Source of the DNA: Prunus persica
Taxonomy: Eukaryota; Streptophyta; Magnoliopsida; Rosales; Rosaceae
DNA length: 64,000 nucleotides
Reading direction: 5' to 3'
Assembly: GCF_000346465.2 (NCBI RefSeq)
Contig: NC_034016.1
Coordinates: 10,969,805 to 11,033,804 of the forward strand
Part shown: piece by piece, positions 33,528 to 43,196 of the stretch
Layout: the number at the start of each line of letters is the position of its first letter
Numbering within the stretch: position 1 is the first letter of the stretch
Notes under the pieces: model-generated
Databases searched by the model: none
What the model saw: the letters and a program-made list of their open reading frames with translations, nothing else
What the model was told of the DNA's origin: nothing
Program-made: the position numbers and the translations under genes

Positions 33528-35619
33528 TGACAGGACCCGATCCCAATTCCACTTTGGAATTCGAACCAAGTCCTGTGCGTGTCCGACATCTGGCGAATGT
33601 CGGGCATAAATGACCCTTTTACCCTTCCTGTTACAATTACTAGTAAAACTTCCCTTAGACTCCTGTCGAAAATTCGGCAGAGTCTCCCCTGTTTTTTGTC
33701 TAAACCCAAAATCTTCCACCTGTTAAACAAGCAAAAAATTTTCCACCAACTGCCAGAATAAAATAACCAAGCATTCACCAGATCAAGTTTCCCACTAAAA
33801 CGAGATATCAGAGCATTTTCTACTAATTTTCAAGATTTCAAGAACTTTTACAATAAAATCCTACGTTTCTTGGTGGTGCGGAAGCTAGGAGTGGCCCGGT
33901 GGTGGATGCCTGTGCACTTCTATAGCCTGGGGGTGAAAAACAAGTTTGAAAATGTGAGTGGACAAAAATAATGTTCTTGAAATCAGTTTATAATCATAAT
34001 AACCCCCATGGTAAAAATAACTTGATAAGTAAGGCTAAAGTTCAACTGTGTTTAATATAAGGTATTCATCTAACTATATATAAATGTATGTATATAAATT
34101 CGTAAAACTGAACAATTATATGGAGATATAAAACATGCACGAACATTGAGGAAACTGACATAAAATGATTGAAAGCAATAGCTGTATAAAAGTTCTCAAA
34201 TTCCTTTAAACTACCACCTAAATGTACCCCTGTAAAATCCGTCAAATCCCCTGGCAGGTCTCGGCGACACAAAGTCTACCCGAGCCGCAAACTGGCAGGA
34301 TTCAGGGGACTATGGTCAGCCTGATCCGCCGGCAGGTCTCGATGACACCAAGTCGACTCGAGCCGCTCTGGCAAGATACAGGGGACCGTAGTCAGCCTGA
34401 TCCGCAATCCTGGTAGGTTTCGGGGACACAGAGTCAGCCGAGCCGCAAATCCTGGCAGGTCTCGGGACACCAAGTCAGCCGAGCCGCAAATCCTGGCAGG
34501 TTTCGGGACACCAAGTCAGCCGAGCCGCAAATCCTGGCAGGTCTTGGGGATACAGAGTCAGCCGAGTCGCAAATCCTGGCACTCACGGTCCGAGCGTCCC
34601 CGAAACTCGTGAGGCATTGTCAAGTGCACTGACAGAACTGTAAACAGACTGGATGTCCGTAGACATCGGTCCGTCTGAGGGTAATCACTAAAAACAAGCG
34701 GGCACATGGTGGTTCTAATTTAGAAAAATCTGATAATTCACTGTATTTGGCAAGTCTAAAACTAAGCTGCTATTTTCTCTGATATAAATCTCAACTCTGT
34801 TTTCTGTCACTTTCTACCATGTTCAACTAAGCAGCATAGAAATAAGGATATTTTACGGCACAAATCATGCTCGGAAAACATTCGGTAAAACGTATTCAAA
34901 ATCAAATAATGAAATTTACTCATATAAACTCATTTATAAAAACTTATTTATATAGAATCAATATAAAATCATTTATGTAAACTCATTTATATAACTCATT
35001 TATATAAAATTATTTATGAAAGAAAGTCCACTCACTGCTGGTCCGAGCTAGCTGGACCCTTTGAAGGTCCCTCATGTGGTTCTGCCGGTCCTCTGGTGCC
35101 TGGGTCGACGAAAATGGTGGTCGAAGGAGGGAGATCGGAGGCCTTGAAGTTTCGGTGAGTTCCCGTCGTTCTTTCGCAGTTTTCAGCCAGCACAGGTCGT
35201 CGGCGGGCAGGGGATCGGTCGTGAAAGGTAGGGGACTCGACGGCGGTTCCATCGCCACCCGTCCCGTGGCCGGTGGTGCCCAGAGGCGGCGCCAGCAAAC
35301 TCTGGAAGGTGGCGGCCCGTTTTTTTTTTTCGCCGGAGAGAGAGAGGCTGGTTGGTTTTATAGATCCAACTTTAAGATATTTATGGTTATGCCATTGAGA
35401 CTCTTTTGACCATAACTCTTTCGTTACAACTCCGATTCGGGCCCACTATATGTCTATAAACTCGTTTCGCCGTGATCTACGCAATGGCGCAAGCAGAATT
35501 GTCAAATTCCTTCTTGATCAAAAGTCACCTTTTTCTTAATAAAATATTACGATGGCAGAATTGTCTTTTCGCAAAATAAAATATTCCTTCATTATGAATT
35601 TTTGGTTTGGGATATTATA
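33528..35619 (-). repeat. 5' LTR of the long-LTR gypsy element
   Basis: 2092 bp and nearly identical to the 3' LTR over most of its length, including the PstI-free core and the array, here about four copies at 34405-34580. The 5' boundary base is changed (TATAATATCCC in place of TGTAATATCCC). Confidence 0.85.
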
Positions 35620-36110
35620 ACTCCATCAATATTTTCATGCTTGAGAAGACGCAAAATGAATAATTGAATCATTGAGTTCTTGAATCCAAAATAATGAAAA
35701 CTTACCAAGCAAGAAGATGCAGATGAAACTTGAAAGTGAAACTAAAAGTATGAACTCCAGAATGTGAAAGGTCTTTTCCTTTTTTTGGAACGCGAAAGCT
35801 GCAACATTGAATGTGTTTTATTTATACTAGAATTAGAACTAGAATATCAAAGGTCACTAAACTGATCTCAACATTTAAATTTTAAAACTAGGATTTTGGA
35901 TTTGCACATAGAAATCTAGAATTTTTATGCTATATTAATATATATTTTTTTCAAAAGAATATCAACAAAGTTGTGTTGGTGGTTGGTTTATGTGTTAAAT
36001 ATGTTGCAGGTGGTTCAAGTTTGAATACTAGAAAAGGCAACCCTACCGCTATCGCACCATAGGTCGTCAGTTTTGCTCGGTTTTGGCATTGGCGGCAGTT
36101 GTTTTGGCTT
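35620..36110 (-). other. Probable 5' flank of the hAT element
   Basis: It contains a possible splice donor context on the minus strand (CTTGCTTGGTAAGTTTTC at about 35703-35720), so it may be the hAT gene's 5' exon. CAACCCTACCGCTATC near 36039 resembles a terminal repeat plus target site (compare CTGCTACC at 24217-24224), but the match is weak. Confidence 0.3.
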
Positions 36111-36115
36111 TAGTA

Positions 36116-36116
36116 T

Positions 36117-36184
<68 letters not shown>
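36116..36184. repeat. (GA)n microsatellite
   Basis: About 69 bases of GA dinucleotides with one early interruption (GAGAAAGAGA). Confidence 0.9.
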
Positions 36185-36188
<4 letters not shown>

Positions 36189-36700
36189 AAGAGAAATGAG
36201 AGAGCGAAGAAGCTGAGATAAGGAAGAAAGAAAAAAATAGTTTTAATAACCAAAATAGTATTTTACTGCAGTATTGACTTCTCTACGACGGTAGGTAATG
36301 ACATATTGATATTTAAACTAATTTTTTCTCAACTTTAGATTAGATCCAATAGTAAGTAACCACAGCTTCCTTAGACTATAGGGTCCAGGAGAATGAGATT
36401 GAATTCTTGGATCCATAAGCAGTACTTTTATTATATTGACACAACCAAACACCCAACCTCTAGTATGTTTCCCCTGAAAGCACTTCAACCCATTTTTCCT
36501 ATTCACTTAAATAGTATATGCCCTAACAATTTTTTTTGTACTTGTCGACCCATTACCATGGCAACTCAAGGGCAATTAACATTCATATATAATTAATTTT
36601 ATTTATATATATATATATATATGATATGAATAAATAAAAATTTTCTATGTATGTATATATATTTTTTAATTTTTTGATAATTTTTCAGAATTTGTTTCAA
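36185..36700. other. AT-rich intergenic DNA
   Basis: No gene seen. A short (AT)n run lies near 36605-36622. Confidence 0.4.
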
Positions 36701-37202
36701 TTTTTTTTCTTGGCTGACGTCAGCGCCCATCTTGCCTTGGGCCTTCCCCGGGCTGGATGTCACCGCTGGAGCTGATTTTGGGAGACTAGGGGGCTTATGC
36801 CTGGGCTGGGCTGTCAGCTGGAACTGCTCTTACGCCTATCCATACCACCTCTTGGAATCTATTCGTCCAAAAAAATCCTCCCCGAACCCAATATCTTCCA
36901 AGAGACCAAGAATCAAACGTGGGCTTATCGGCTATAGCACTCGATTGCTCGTCTGCTATCGGCTGTCAGGTGCTGTTGTGTAGCAGCGACGTCGTCTATC
37001 AGGTAGTGTTCTCTCCTCTGGGACTGAGTCGTTAAATCTTTCGTTCCAGATCCAGATCGATACCGTACCGCGATTGGGTACGGTCGATCCAGATCGAAAT
37101 TCGTAGGGGGTGAGCGAATTAGGCAACTATGGTTTGATCTATTATTTTCAGTGAGGTTTGAATATGTATGTTTCTCTTTTTTTTTTTCTTCAGCTTCTTA
37201 AT
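36701..37202 (+). promoter_or_regulatory. Upstream region and 5' UTR of the MOZART1 gene
   Basis: At 36790-36833 GGCTTATGCCTGGGCTGGGC and GAACTGCTCTTA resemble one end of a PIF/Harbinger MITE. A GC-richer 5' UTR follows. A 191-base 5' UTR intron is likely: donor TATCAG/GTAGTG after 37002, acceptor TTTTCTTCAG at 37193, leaving CTTCTTAAT before the ATG. Confidence 0.5.
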
Positions 37203-37421
37203 ATGGACGCGGTCGCTGCAAAAACTGCCCGGGAATCTCTAGACCTAGCATTTCAGATGTCCAACATTCTTGACACAGGGCTTGATCGTCACACCCTCTC
37301 CATCCTCATTGCGCTATGTGATTTGGGTCTCAACCCTGAGGCGTTGGCTGCTGTTGTCAAGGAACTCCGAACAGAACTGGTTCCCCTTCCGCCATCAGAT
37401 GCTGCTCATGCTATTCCTTAA
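37203..37421 (+). CDS. Mitotic-spindle organizing protein 1 (MOZART1/GIP1)
   Basis: 72 residues. MOZART1 proteins bind gamma-tubulin complex protein GCP3 and help recruit gamma-tubulin complexes to microtubule nucleation sites and, in plants, to the nuclear envelope. The core MSNILDTGLDRHTLSILIAL, then CDLGLNPEALAAVVKELR, is near-universal in the family, and the length is typical. The upstream in-frame Met at 37158 would add 15 hydrophobic residues encoded by the pyrimidine-rich intron end, so the start at MDAVAAKTARESL is preferred. The coding region has no intron. Confidence 0.93.
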   Translation: MDAVAAKTARESLDLAFQMSNILDTGLDRHTLSILIALCDLGLNPEALAAVVKELRTELVPLPPSDAAHAIP

Positions 37422-38090
37422 ACTGGTTTGTGTATTTGGATCCACATTCTGCTTGTTGATATGACTCATTTTGTTAATTTCCTTTGGAACATAAATACTT
37501 TGCTTCACTTGGAGATGAATCCCATTTTCTTAGTTCGGAAGAGTACTGGAATGATAGTAGGAAGCTAGAAATTACAAAGAACTTTTAAGCAGCTAAATTT
37601 TTTGTATTTTTTGTTTAACTAGTTGCTAGTTAGTAGAAAAACTTCCGAGAGTAATGTATTGCCACCTAACATGCTGAGTGGCATGACAAAGTCGCTAACA
37701 ACTTGACACTGGTTCAACTTTCATTGTAACCTCTTCTGTGATATAAGTTTTGAAGTGTCCACTTTAAGTTTCAATCCAAAATAATATCCACTAAGATTTA
37801 TCAAATGGTTCAGATTTCCAGCCCAAAGCGCTGCCACCATAAATCCCCCAGCACCACCGCTGGATTTGGAGCTGCTTTCCTTCAAGTCCTCCCAATCCTA
37901 CACCTTTCACTGATCAATAGTTTGCGTGTAATCAGTTGTTGAATGAGATAGGGAACTTTGTTTTATAAGACTGAGATGTACTAAAGAGAAATGTTATCCT
38001 CTTTACTAGAATCCATATAAGTGTACAATAGGTAGTATTTAGGGATTCAAAATAGTATTTGATGGTCTGATTCTACAAATTCTAAGGACC
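37422..38090. other. 3' UTR of MOZART1 and intergenic DNA
   Basis: The first few hundred bases are probably 3' UTR. No other feature seen. Confidence 0.45.
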
Positions 38091-39490
38091 CCATTAGTAA
38101 AACACAGAAAAAATTGGCTGGTTGGAAGTCCGGCTTACTTTCTAGAGCTGGTAAACTAATTTTTTCTTGGCCCAAAAGTGTGGTACATAAGATTTCTAGC
38201 ATTTTTAGGAAGTTTTTCTAGGGACCAGATACTTGTAAGCAGCCTCCAATTGCTTGGAATTCTATTTCTAAATTAAAGAAAAATGGTGATTTAGGACTCT
38301 GAAATCTAGAAGATTTTAATTTGGCCCCTTTAGCTAAATTAGGTTGGAAATTTTTTATTCAACTTCATAATTGGTGGGTCCATTAGTTTCTCAAAAATAT
38401 TTGAGGCATGATTCTTTCTTTCAAGTGAAAGCTAGAGATACTGATTCTACTTCTTGGAAATGAATTTTACAAGCTAGGGAAATTTTACTCGAAGGCATAC
38501 GATGGATTGTTGGAGACGGAAATGATATTAAATTCGGGACTTGAGTTTATGCTTTTCCTTTAATTAATGTAGTCATTCTTCTTCTATAAGTAATCTTAAG
38601 GAATCAGTTGCAGATTATATTTCTTTTGGTAATTGGAATGTGGAAAGATTATGTACAATGCTCCCTTCAAATGTAGTTAATTATATTAGAGGCATAAACT
38701 TTTCCTCTTGTTCCTACGTCGGATAAGTTTGTGTAGGGCATCTAAACCCCATGGTACATTTTCCATAAAGTATGGTACTAGCAAGAAAGGATAGGTATGC
38801 AGATAATTTCCTTAAACATATTCGGAAACTGAGCGTGACCCTATTCAAATCTTTGTTTGGCTTCTTTTACAAAAGAGACTAACACTAAGGAAATACTATT
38901 GAGACTTACTGCTATGGATTCTTCTTGTCCTCTTTGTAATAAAGATATTTATACCTTTGCCTCTGGTAATTTATTGATTGTACTTTTGCGAGTCAACTTT
39001 GGCATATTTATACCTTCGCCTCTGGTAATTTATATTGTGGATTGGTTGCATTTGAATTGGAACAAATTACCTTGCTCTATGTGGAAAAATATTATAACTA
39101 TTTGTCGGCAAATTTGGTTCCAAGGGAATAAACTTGTGTTTTTGTTATTAGAAATTCAAAGGGAAATGATAATATTGCAGGACCTATCCAAGAAGGTTTT
39201 ACTTCAGTCAATGAAGTGGAAGCAATGCGTCTGAAGAATGGACTTATTTGGGCTAAAAAGTCAAGATTATCTTGCTTATGCGTTAAGGGCATTCTCAAAG
39301 TGTAATCAATTTGTTAAAGGGCAATCAACATTCTCCGCCATGCTTGTTTTCGTTTTATGGATTGACAGACTTTCAAGTCATTCAAACTCGTCATGTGTTT
39401 CGTAATGCAAATTGGCTAATCGGAGTCATCAGCTTGATAATCTTCCAAATAGTGAGGCAATAAAATTGTTTTATGATATATTAGGGGTCC
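38090..39490 (+). pseudogene. L1-type LINE relic (C-terminal reverse transcriptase region)
   Basis: On the plus strand with many stops: KLAGWKSGLLSRAGKLIFSW, later GLLEDFNLAPLAKLGWK-type sequence (NLEDFNLAPLAKLGWKFF), then CPLCNKDIYT with Cys-x2-Cys and IWFQGNKLVF. This is the order found in the C-terminal half of plant L1 ORF2. Frames are heavily broken. Confidence 0.7.
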
Positions 39491-39554
39491 TCTTTCAAAT
39501 TTTACTTTAAGTCATTAGAAAGGAAAAAATAATAATGGAAGTCACTAAATAGGA

Positions 39555-39650
39555 TTGTGAAAATATTCTTGCACCCGAGTTCCGAAGTTCGATTACTCGT
39601 ACTCCCAATATCGCTTGTGTCCAAAATAATAATAATAATAATAAATTTAC
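39555..39650 (+). repeat. Possible SINE 3' part ending in (AAT)n
   Basis: AAGTTCGATTACTCGTACTC resembles a tRNA B box region. The end CCAATATCGCTTGTGTCC followed by AAAATAATAATAAT is SINE-like. The A box is not convincing. Confidence 0.35.
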
Positions 39651-39853
39651 ACACCACATTGTGATCAATAGTCCTACAACATTGTACTGTCATTCCAATT
39701 CCATCATGGACAAATATAACTATATAGATATGAGTGGTATATATGTGTTTTGTTGAAGTGGTATTTGGTACTATTACAAACTTGTGTATGCTTGAAAACA
39801 TCAAACACAAAGAACATCTCCTCCTTTAATTTGTACGGAAGGTCATGGTATTG

Positions 39854-40243
39854 TCAGGTAACAAATAAAATTGAGGGGTCGCAGCAACACTCATCCAGGA
39901 GACAACAGCAACATAATGCTGCAAAGCTGCACAATTAGGCAAAGAAGAAATTAATTAGTAACTGTATAAGAAATTTTTTTTATAAAAGAAAATACCAACA
40001 AATACCCTTTAATTTGCTAAAAGTAATAATTAAGGGGAAAAGGAAAGACACTTGGGAAGAGAAAGTGTGGAATAAAGAAGAACAATTACCATCCTTCAAG
40101 GAAACCTGGTTCTCTTTTTGGTGGTGGAGCAGCAGCATAATATTGAGGAGGAGCCATCACAGGAGGTCCTTGATAAGGCCCTGGTTTAAATTAAAATTAA
40201 GTTAATATTCAAATTAAACTAGTAACATTCCTCAAACTACTTC

Positions 40244-40279
<36 letters not shown>

Positions 40280-40755
40280 AACTCCTCAAACTACAATCAT
40301 GCAGATTTTTTTTTCCTTCAAAAGTTAGGAGGGAGAGCGGTTTTTTCACCCACACTGCCAAGGTGCCATAGGGTTCGAACTTGAGACCACTGGTCAACAA
40401 GTCAATGTCTTTTCCACTAGGCTAGATCCCGTTGGCACAATCTTGTAGAATTTTGCTACTAAATACTATTCCCACTAATTACATCAAGATCCCTCATAGT
40501 GAATTTGTAGAAGTCTAGAGCTAGCATTCCTATGTTTATCAGATTTAAACCTACAATATTCTCTAAATTCTAAATAAACACAGGAGAATCATCTCATGAC
40601 GAGCAAGGGAAGAACAGATTCAGGATTCAAAGACAAAGAAAAAACATGCAAACGATTTTATACAGGTTCAAAACTAGAAAGCAAACAAAGAAGGAATAAA
40701 TATATATGTATATACCTTGAGGTGGATCAGCGTAACCATACTTGGGATCACTCAT
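39854..40755 (-). CDS. CYSTM family small tail-anchored protein, three exons
   Basis: Exons complement(40716..40755, 40090..40180, 39854..39926), 67 residues. It starts MSDPKYGYADPPQGPYQGPP, has a Pro/Tyr-rich middle, then KREPGFLEGCFAALCCCCLL and DECCCDPSILFVT. This is the cysteine-rich transmembrane (CYSTM) module: a Pro-rich cytosolic N-terminus and a C-terminal Cys-rich membrane segment, a family tied to stress tolerance at the plasma membrane. Introns of 535 and 163 bases have GT-AG ends, and the phases (1, 2) fit exactly. The exons are too short to stand out as open frames. Intron 1 holds a SINE and an (AT)n tract. Confidence 0.9.
40250..40276. repeat. (AT)n microsatellite in CYSTM intron 1
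   Basis: Uninterrupted AT dinucleotides. Confidence 0.85.
40306..40436 (-). mobile_element. tRNA-derived SINE in CYSTM intron 1
   Basis: On the minus strand: GATCTAGCCTAGTGG (A box) and, ~45 bases on, CAAGTTCGAACCCTATGG (B box), ending in a short A run. It is flanked by 13-bp direct repeats with two mismatches (40293-40305 and 40437-40449; ACAATCATGCAGA against ACAATCTTGTAGA on the plus strand). It has the same orientation as the gene. Confidence 0.72.
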
Positions 40756-40828
40756 CTCCAACACAAGCCAAAAGCTGAAACACCAGAAGAATATGAAATG
40801 GGATTTGTGGTTTTAGGTTCTGGCACTC

Positions 40829-40867
<39 letters not shown>

Positions 40868-40907
40868 TGAAAAGAAGATTGGAGATGAAAAATCAGACTT
40901 GTTTTTT

Positions 40908-40964
<57 letters not shown>

Positions 40965-41678
40965 AGACACAAGTGGAATGATGAAGAGGGAACAATAACT
41001 TTTCCTCTTGTTTTGCAACTTTCATATCTTTGCATGATTCCTTGAGAGATGGGTTAGATCAAAGCTTATATGTTAAGCTCACAATAAGAATATTATGGAA
41101 AGTTATTTGATAGTTGGTGATGCCTATATTTGGTGCAAATGTAGAAGCTTCCAAACTACTTTTGTGTTGCTACATATATTCCATTCCCTTCACATTGTAA
41201 AGTAACAAATTGATATTATATATGTCAATAAGACTCTACAAAGTAGTTAATGTTATGTAAATGTTGAGCATGTACAATAATAAGACGCTTTAGAGCCTTT
41301 TTGTTTTTTCTACTAAGGAGGAGGACTCAAAAGAGGATTAAAAAGTTGGCTTTGTCATGAAAAAAAACATTAACCCTTGAGGTTGTTAAAATTTGGGATG
41401 TTGGCATGGAAAAAACTTCGAAATGAACAATTCGTGTTAAAGAGTAACATTGAAGTGAGACGCTTAAAACTGCACAACAATGGATATTGGTAATGAGATT
41501 ACTGGTTTTGTGTGGGTCCCATCTTACTATTCATTTATGAAGCTTTAGTAAATATTAGAATAAAAAGTGGAATAGGAATCATTCCCACACACTACACAGA
41601 TCCTGACTTTCAAACTCAAATATAAAACTTGAATTGAGTCTACCACTGATTTTGGTACGATATGCATAATACGTTTAT
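40756..41678. other. CYSTM promoter region and intergenic DNA
   Basis: An (AT)n tract lies at 40832-40864 and a (CT)n tract of 51 bases at 40911-40961, i.e. (GA)n in the sense direction of CYSTM, 150-200 bases before its start codon, as in many plant promoters and leaders. The rest shows nothing. Confidence 0.5.
40911..40961. repeat. (CT)n microsatellite upstream of CYSTM
   Basis: Perfect CT repeats. On the gene's sense strand these are GA repeats, a binding site type for plant GAGA-binding BBR/BPC proteins. Confidence 0.85.
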
Positions 41679-41696
41679 GGAAAATATGATTTTGTT
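41679..41696. repeat. 18-bp target site duplication of the LINE, left copy
   Basis: GGAAAATATGATTTTGTT, identical to 48157-48174. Confidence 0.9.
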
Positions 41697-41786
41697 TTGT
41701 TTTTTGTTTTGTTTTTTTTGTTTTGTTTTTTGTTTTTTTTTTGTTTTTTGTTTTTTTTTTGCGAAAGAAGAACTCATTGATAACAA

Positions 41787-43191
41787 TTAAGAGGATATAA
41801 CCATGTCATCGTTTATAATTGATTCCAGCCAGAAGGGAACCTCTTCAATCCAAGTTACCATAGTATTACAATTAAGAGCATGCTTTGCTAGAAAATGCGC
41901 TACTTGGTTAACCCCTCTTGGACTAAAAGAGATAATAACATCTTCAAAGTGTTGCAGACTCCTCTTAATATCATAAATAAGATGCCCATCTGATGCCCAA
42001 GACTCTTCCTCGTCCTTCTTTACATCATTTACTGCCCCTTGTGAATCAGATTCAATTAAAATGGAAGAAAAGCCAGCATCCCGAGCAAATTTCATCCAAA
42101 AAAGAAACGCCATGATCTCCGCATGTTTAGATGAGGTGGCACTGGCAAGAGGAAGGGCCATAGCCGCCATCACTTCCCCTTTGTCATTTCTAACAACAGC
42201 GCCAATTCCACCCACACCTGTTTCGGGAATAAAAGCAGTATCAACATTTAGTTTATATTTACCAGCTAGAGGAGGAGACCACTTAGTTGGTTTCTCTTCA
42301 AATAATTTAGGTTCCCCTTCTACAAGACTTCCATATTCACCAGCCAAGTGATGGGCTCTGTTAAAAATCACATCTTGTGCACAAGAACGACCCTCAATAA
42401 CAGCTTTATTTCTGTTTTGCCATAAACTCCAGCAGACATAAAAACAATCGCATTTCATACCTCGAAAGATACATAGTGGCAATTTCAAACAAGTCCCCAT
42501 AGTTGAAAAATTTTAGCCCCGTGAAAACCCCCCTAAACAACACTTTCTTCCAAACTTTTTGGGCATTAGGACAACTCCACAAAGCATGAATTACACTCTC
42601 AGAATTCACATTACAGATCGGGCAAGAGTCCTCAGAAATTATTTTCCTTTTCAACAGATTAGATCTACAGGGAAGATAATTCTTAATAGCTCTCCAAGTA
42701 AAATATAAGATTTTTTGTGGTACCTCTTGGGACCAAACTTTCCTCCAGAAAGCATTTTGAACTCTTGGTTCCGAAGAAGATCCAACAGCCCCACTGCAAT
42801 CCTTTTTCTTTGATATCTCCAGCCTGTATCCACTTTTCACAGAATAAATTCCATTAGTAGTATAATGCCACATCCATCGATCTTTGTGATAATTAACACT
42901 CAAAGGGATAGATTTAATAGCCTTAACATCTCCCTCATGAAAACACAAATTTAGTAAATCAACATTCCAAATCCCAGTAGGAAAAATAAAATCACTTACT
43001 TTAGTTTCTTGATCCAACACTTGAGGGGAAACAAGGCGGAAAGAGTTTGGTCTGGGAATCCAAGCATCACCATAGACTAGTGTTTCTTGTCCATCTCCAA
43101 TCCTCTTCCTTAACCCACTCAAGAGCAACTCACAACCCCAAATCAGAGACCTCCAAATATATGAAGAAGCTCTTCCTTTACCAGATGCCAA
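41787..43191 (-). pseudogene. LINE ORF2 C-terminal part: RT thumb, zinc-binding and RNase H
   Basis: Two overlapping minus-strand frames (43191-42406 and 42500-41787) form one protein with a frameshift near 42450. The first has YIWRSLIWGCELLLSGL, GDAWIPRP, the zf-RVT segment (VPQKILYFTWRAIKNYLPCR, CPICN, HALWSCP). The second has WSLWQNRNKAVIEGR and an RNase H domain (KLNVDTAF, GGIGAVVRNDKGEVMAAMAL, AEIMAF, ESDSQGAVN, ANQVAHFLAK-type NQVAHFLAKHAL). It lacks the endonuclease and the RT palm. Confidence 0.85.
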
Positions 43192-43196
43192 AAAAT
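43192..43196. repeat. Target site duplication AAAAT of the Copia element, left
   Basis: AAAAT, identical to 48108-48112. Confidence 0.85.

Larger units (their letters stand above)
29445..35619 (-). mobile_element. Long-LTR Ty3/gypsy element without visible reverse transcriptase
   Basis: Two ~2.1-kb LTRs (29445-31589 and 33528-35619) flank a 1.94-kb centre. On the minus strand the 5' LTR is the right-hand one. It ends GGTCCTGTCA and is followed by ATTTGGTATCAGAGC (initiator-Met tRNA primer site, 33513-33527). A polypurine tract AAGGGGGGTAGA (31591-31602) precedes the 3' LTR, which starts TGTAATATCCC. The centre has gag and integrase remnants only. It is inserted just upstream of the hAT start codon. 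The right LTR ends TATAATATCCC, and no matching target duplication was found. Confidence 0.87.

Noticed and set aside
24217..36050. Pairing of CTGCTACC (24217) with CCGCTATC (about 36043) as the hAT target duplication
   Set aside because: Two of eight bases differ and the adjacent termini agree only over TAGGG, so the right end of that hAT is left open.
37158..37202. The upstream Met as the MOZART1 start
   Set aside because: The extra 15 codons are the pyrimidine-rich end of a probable intron and are not part of the conserved family N-terminus.
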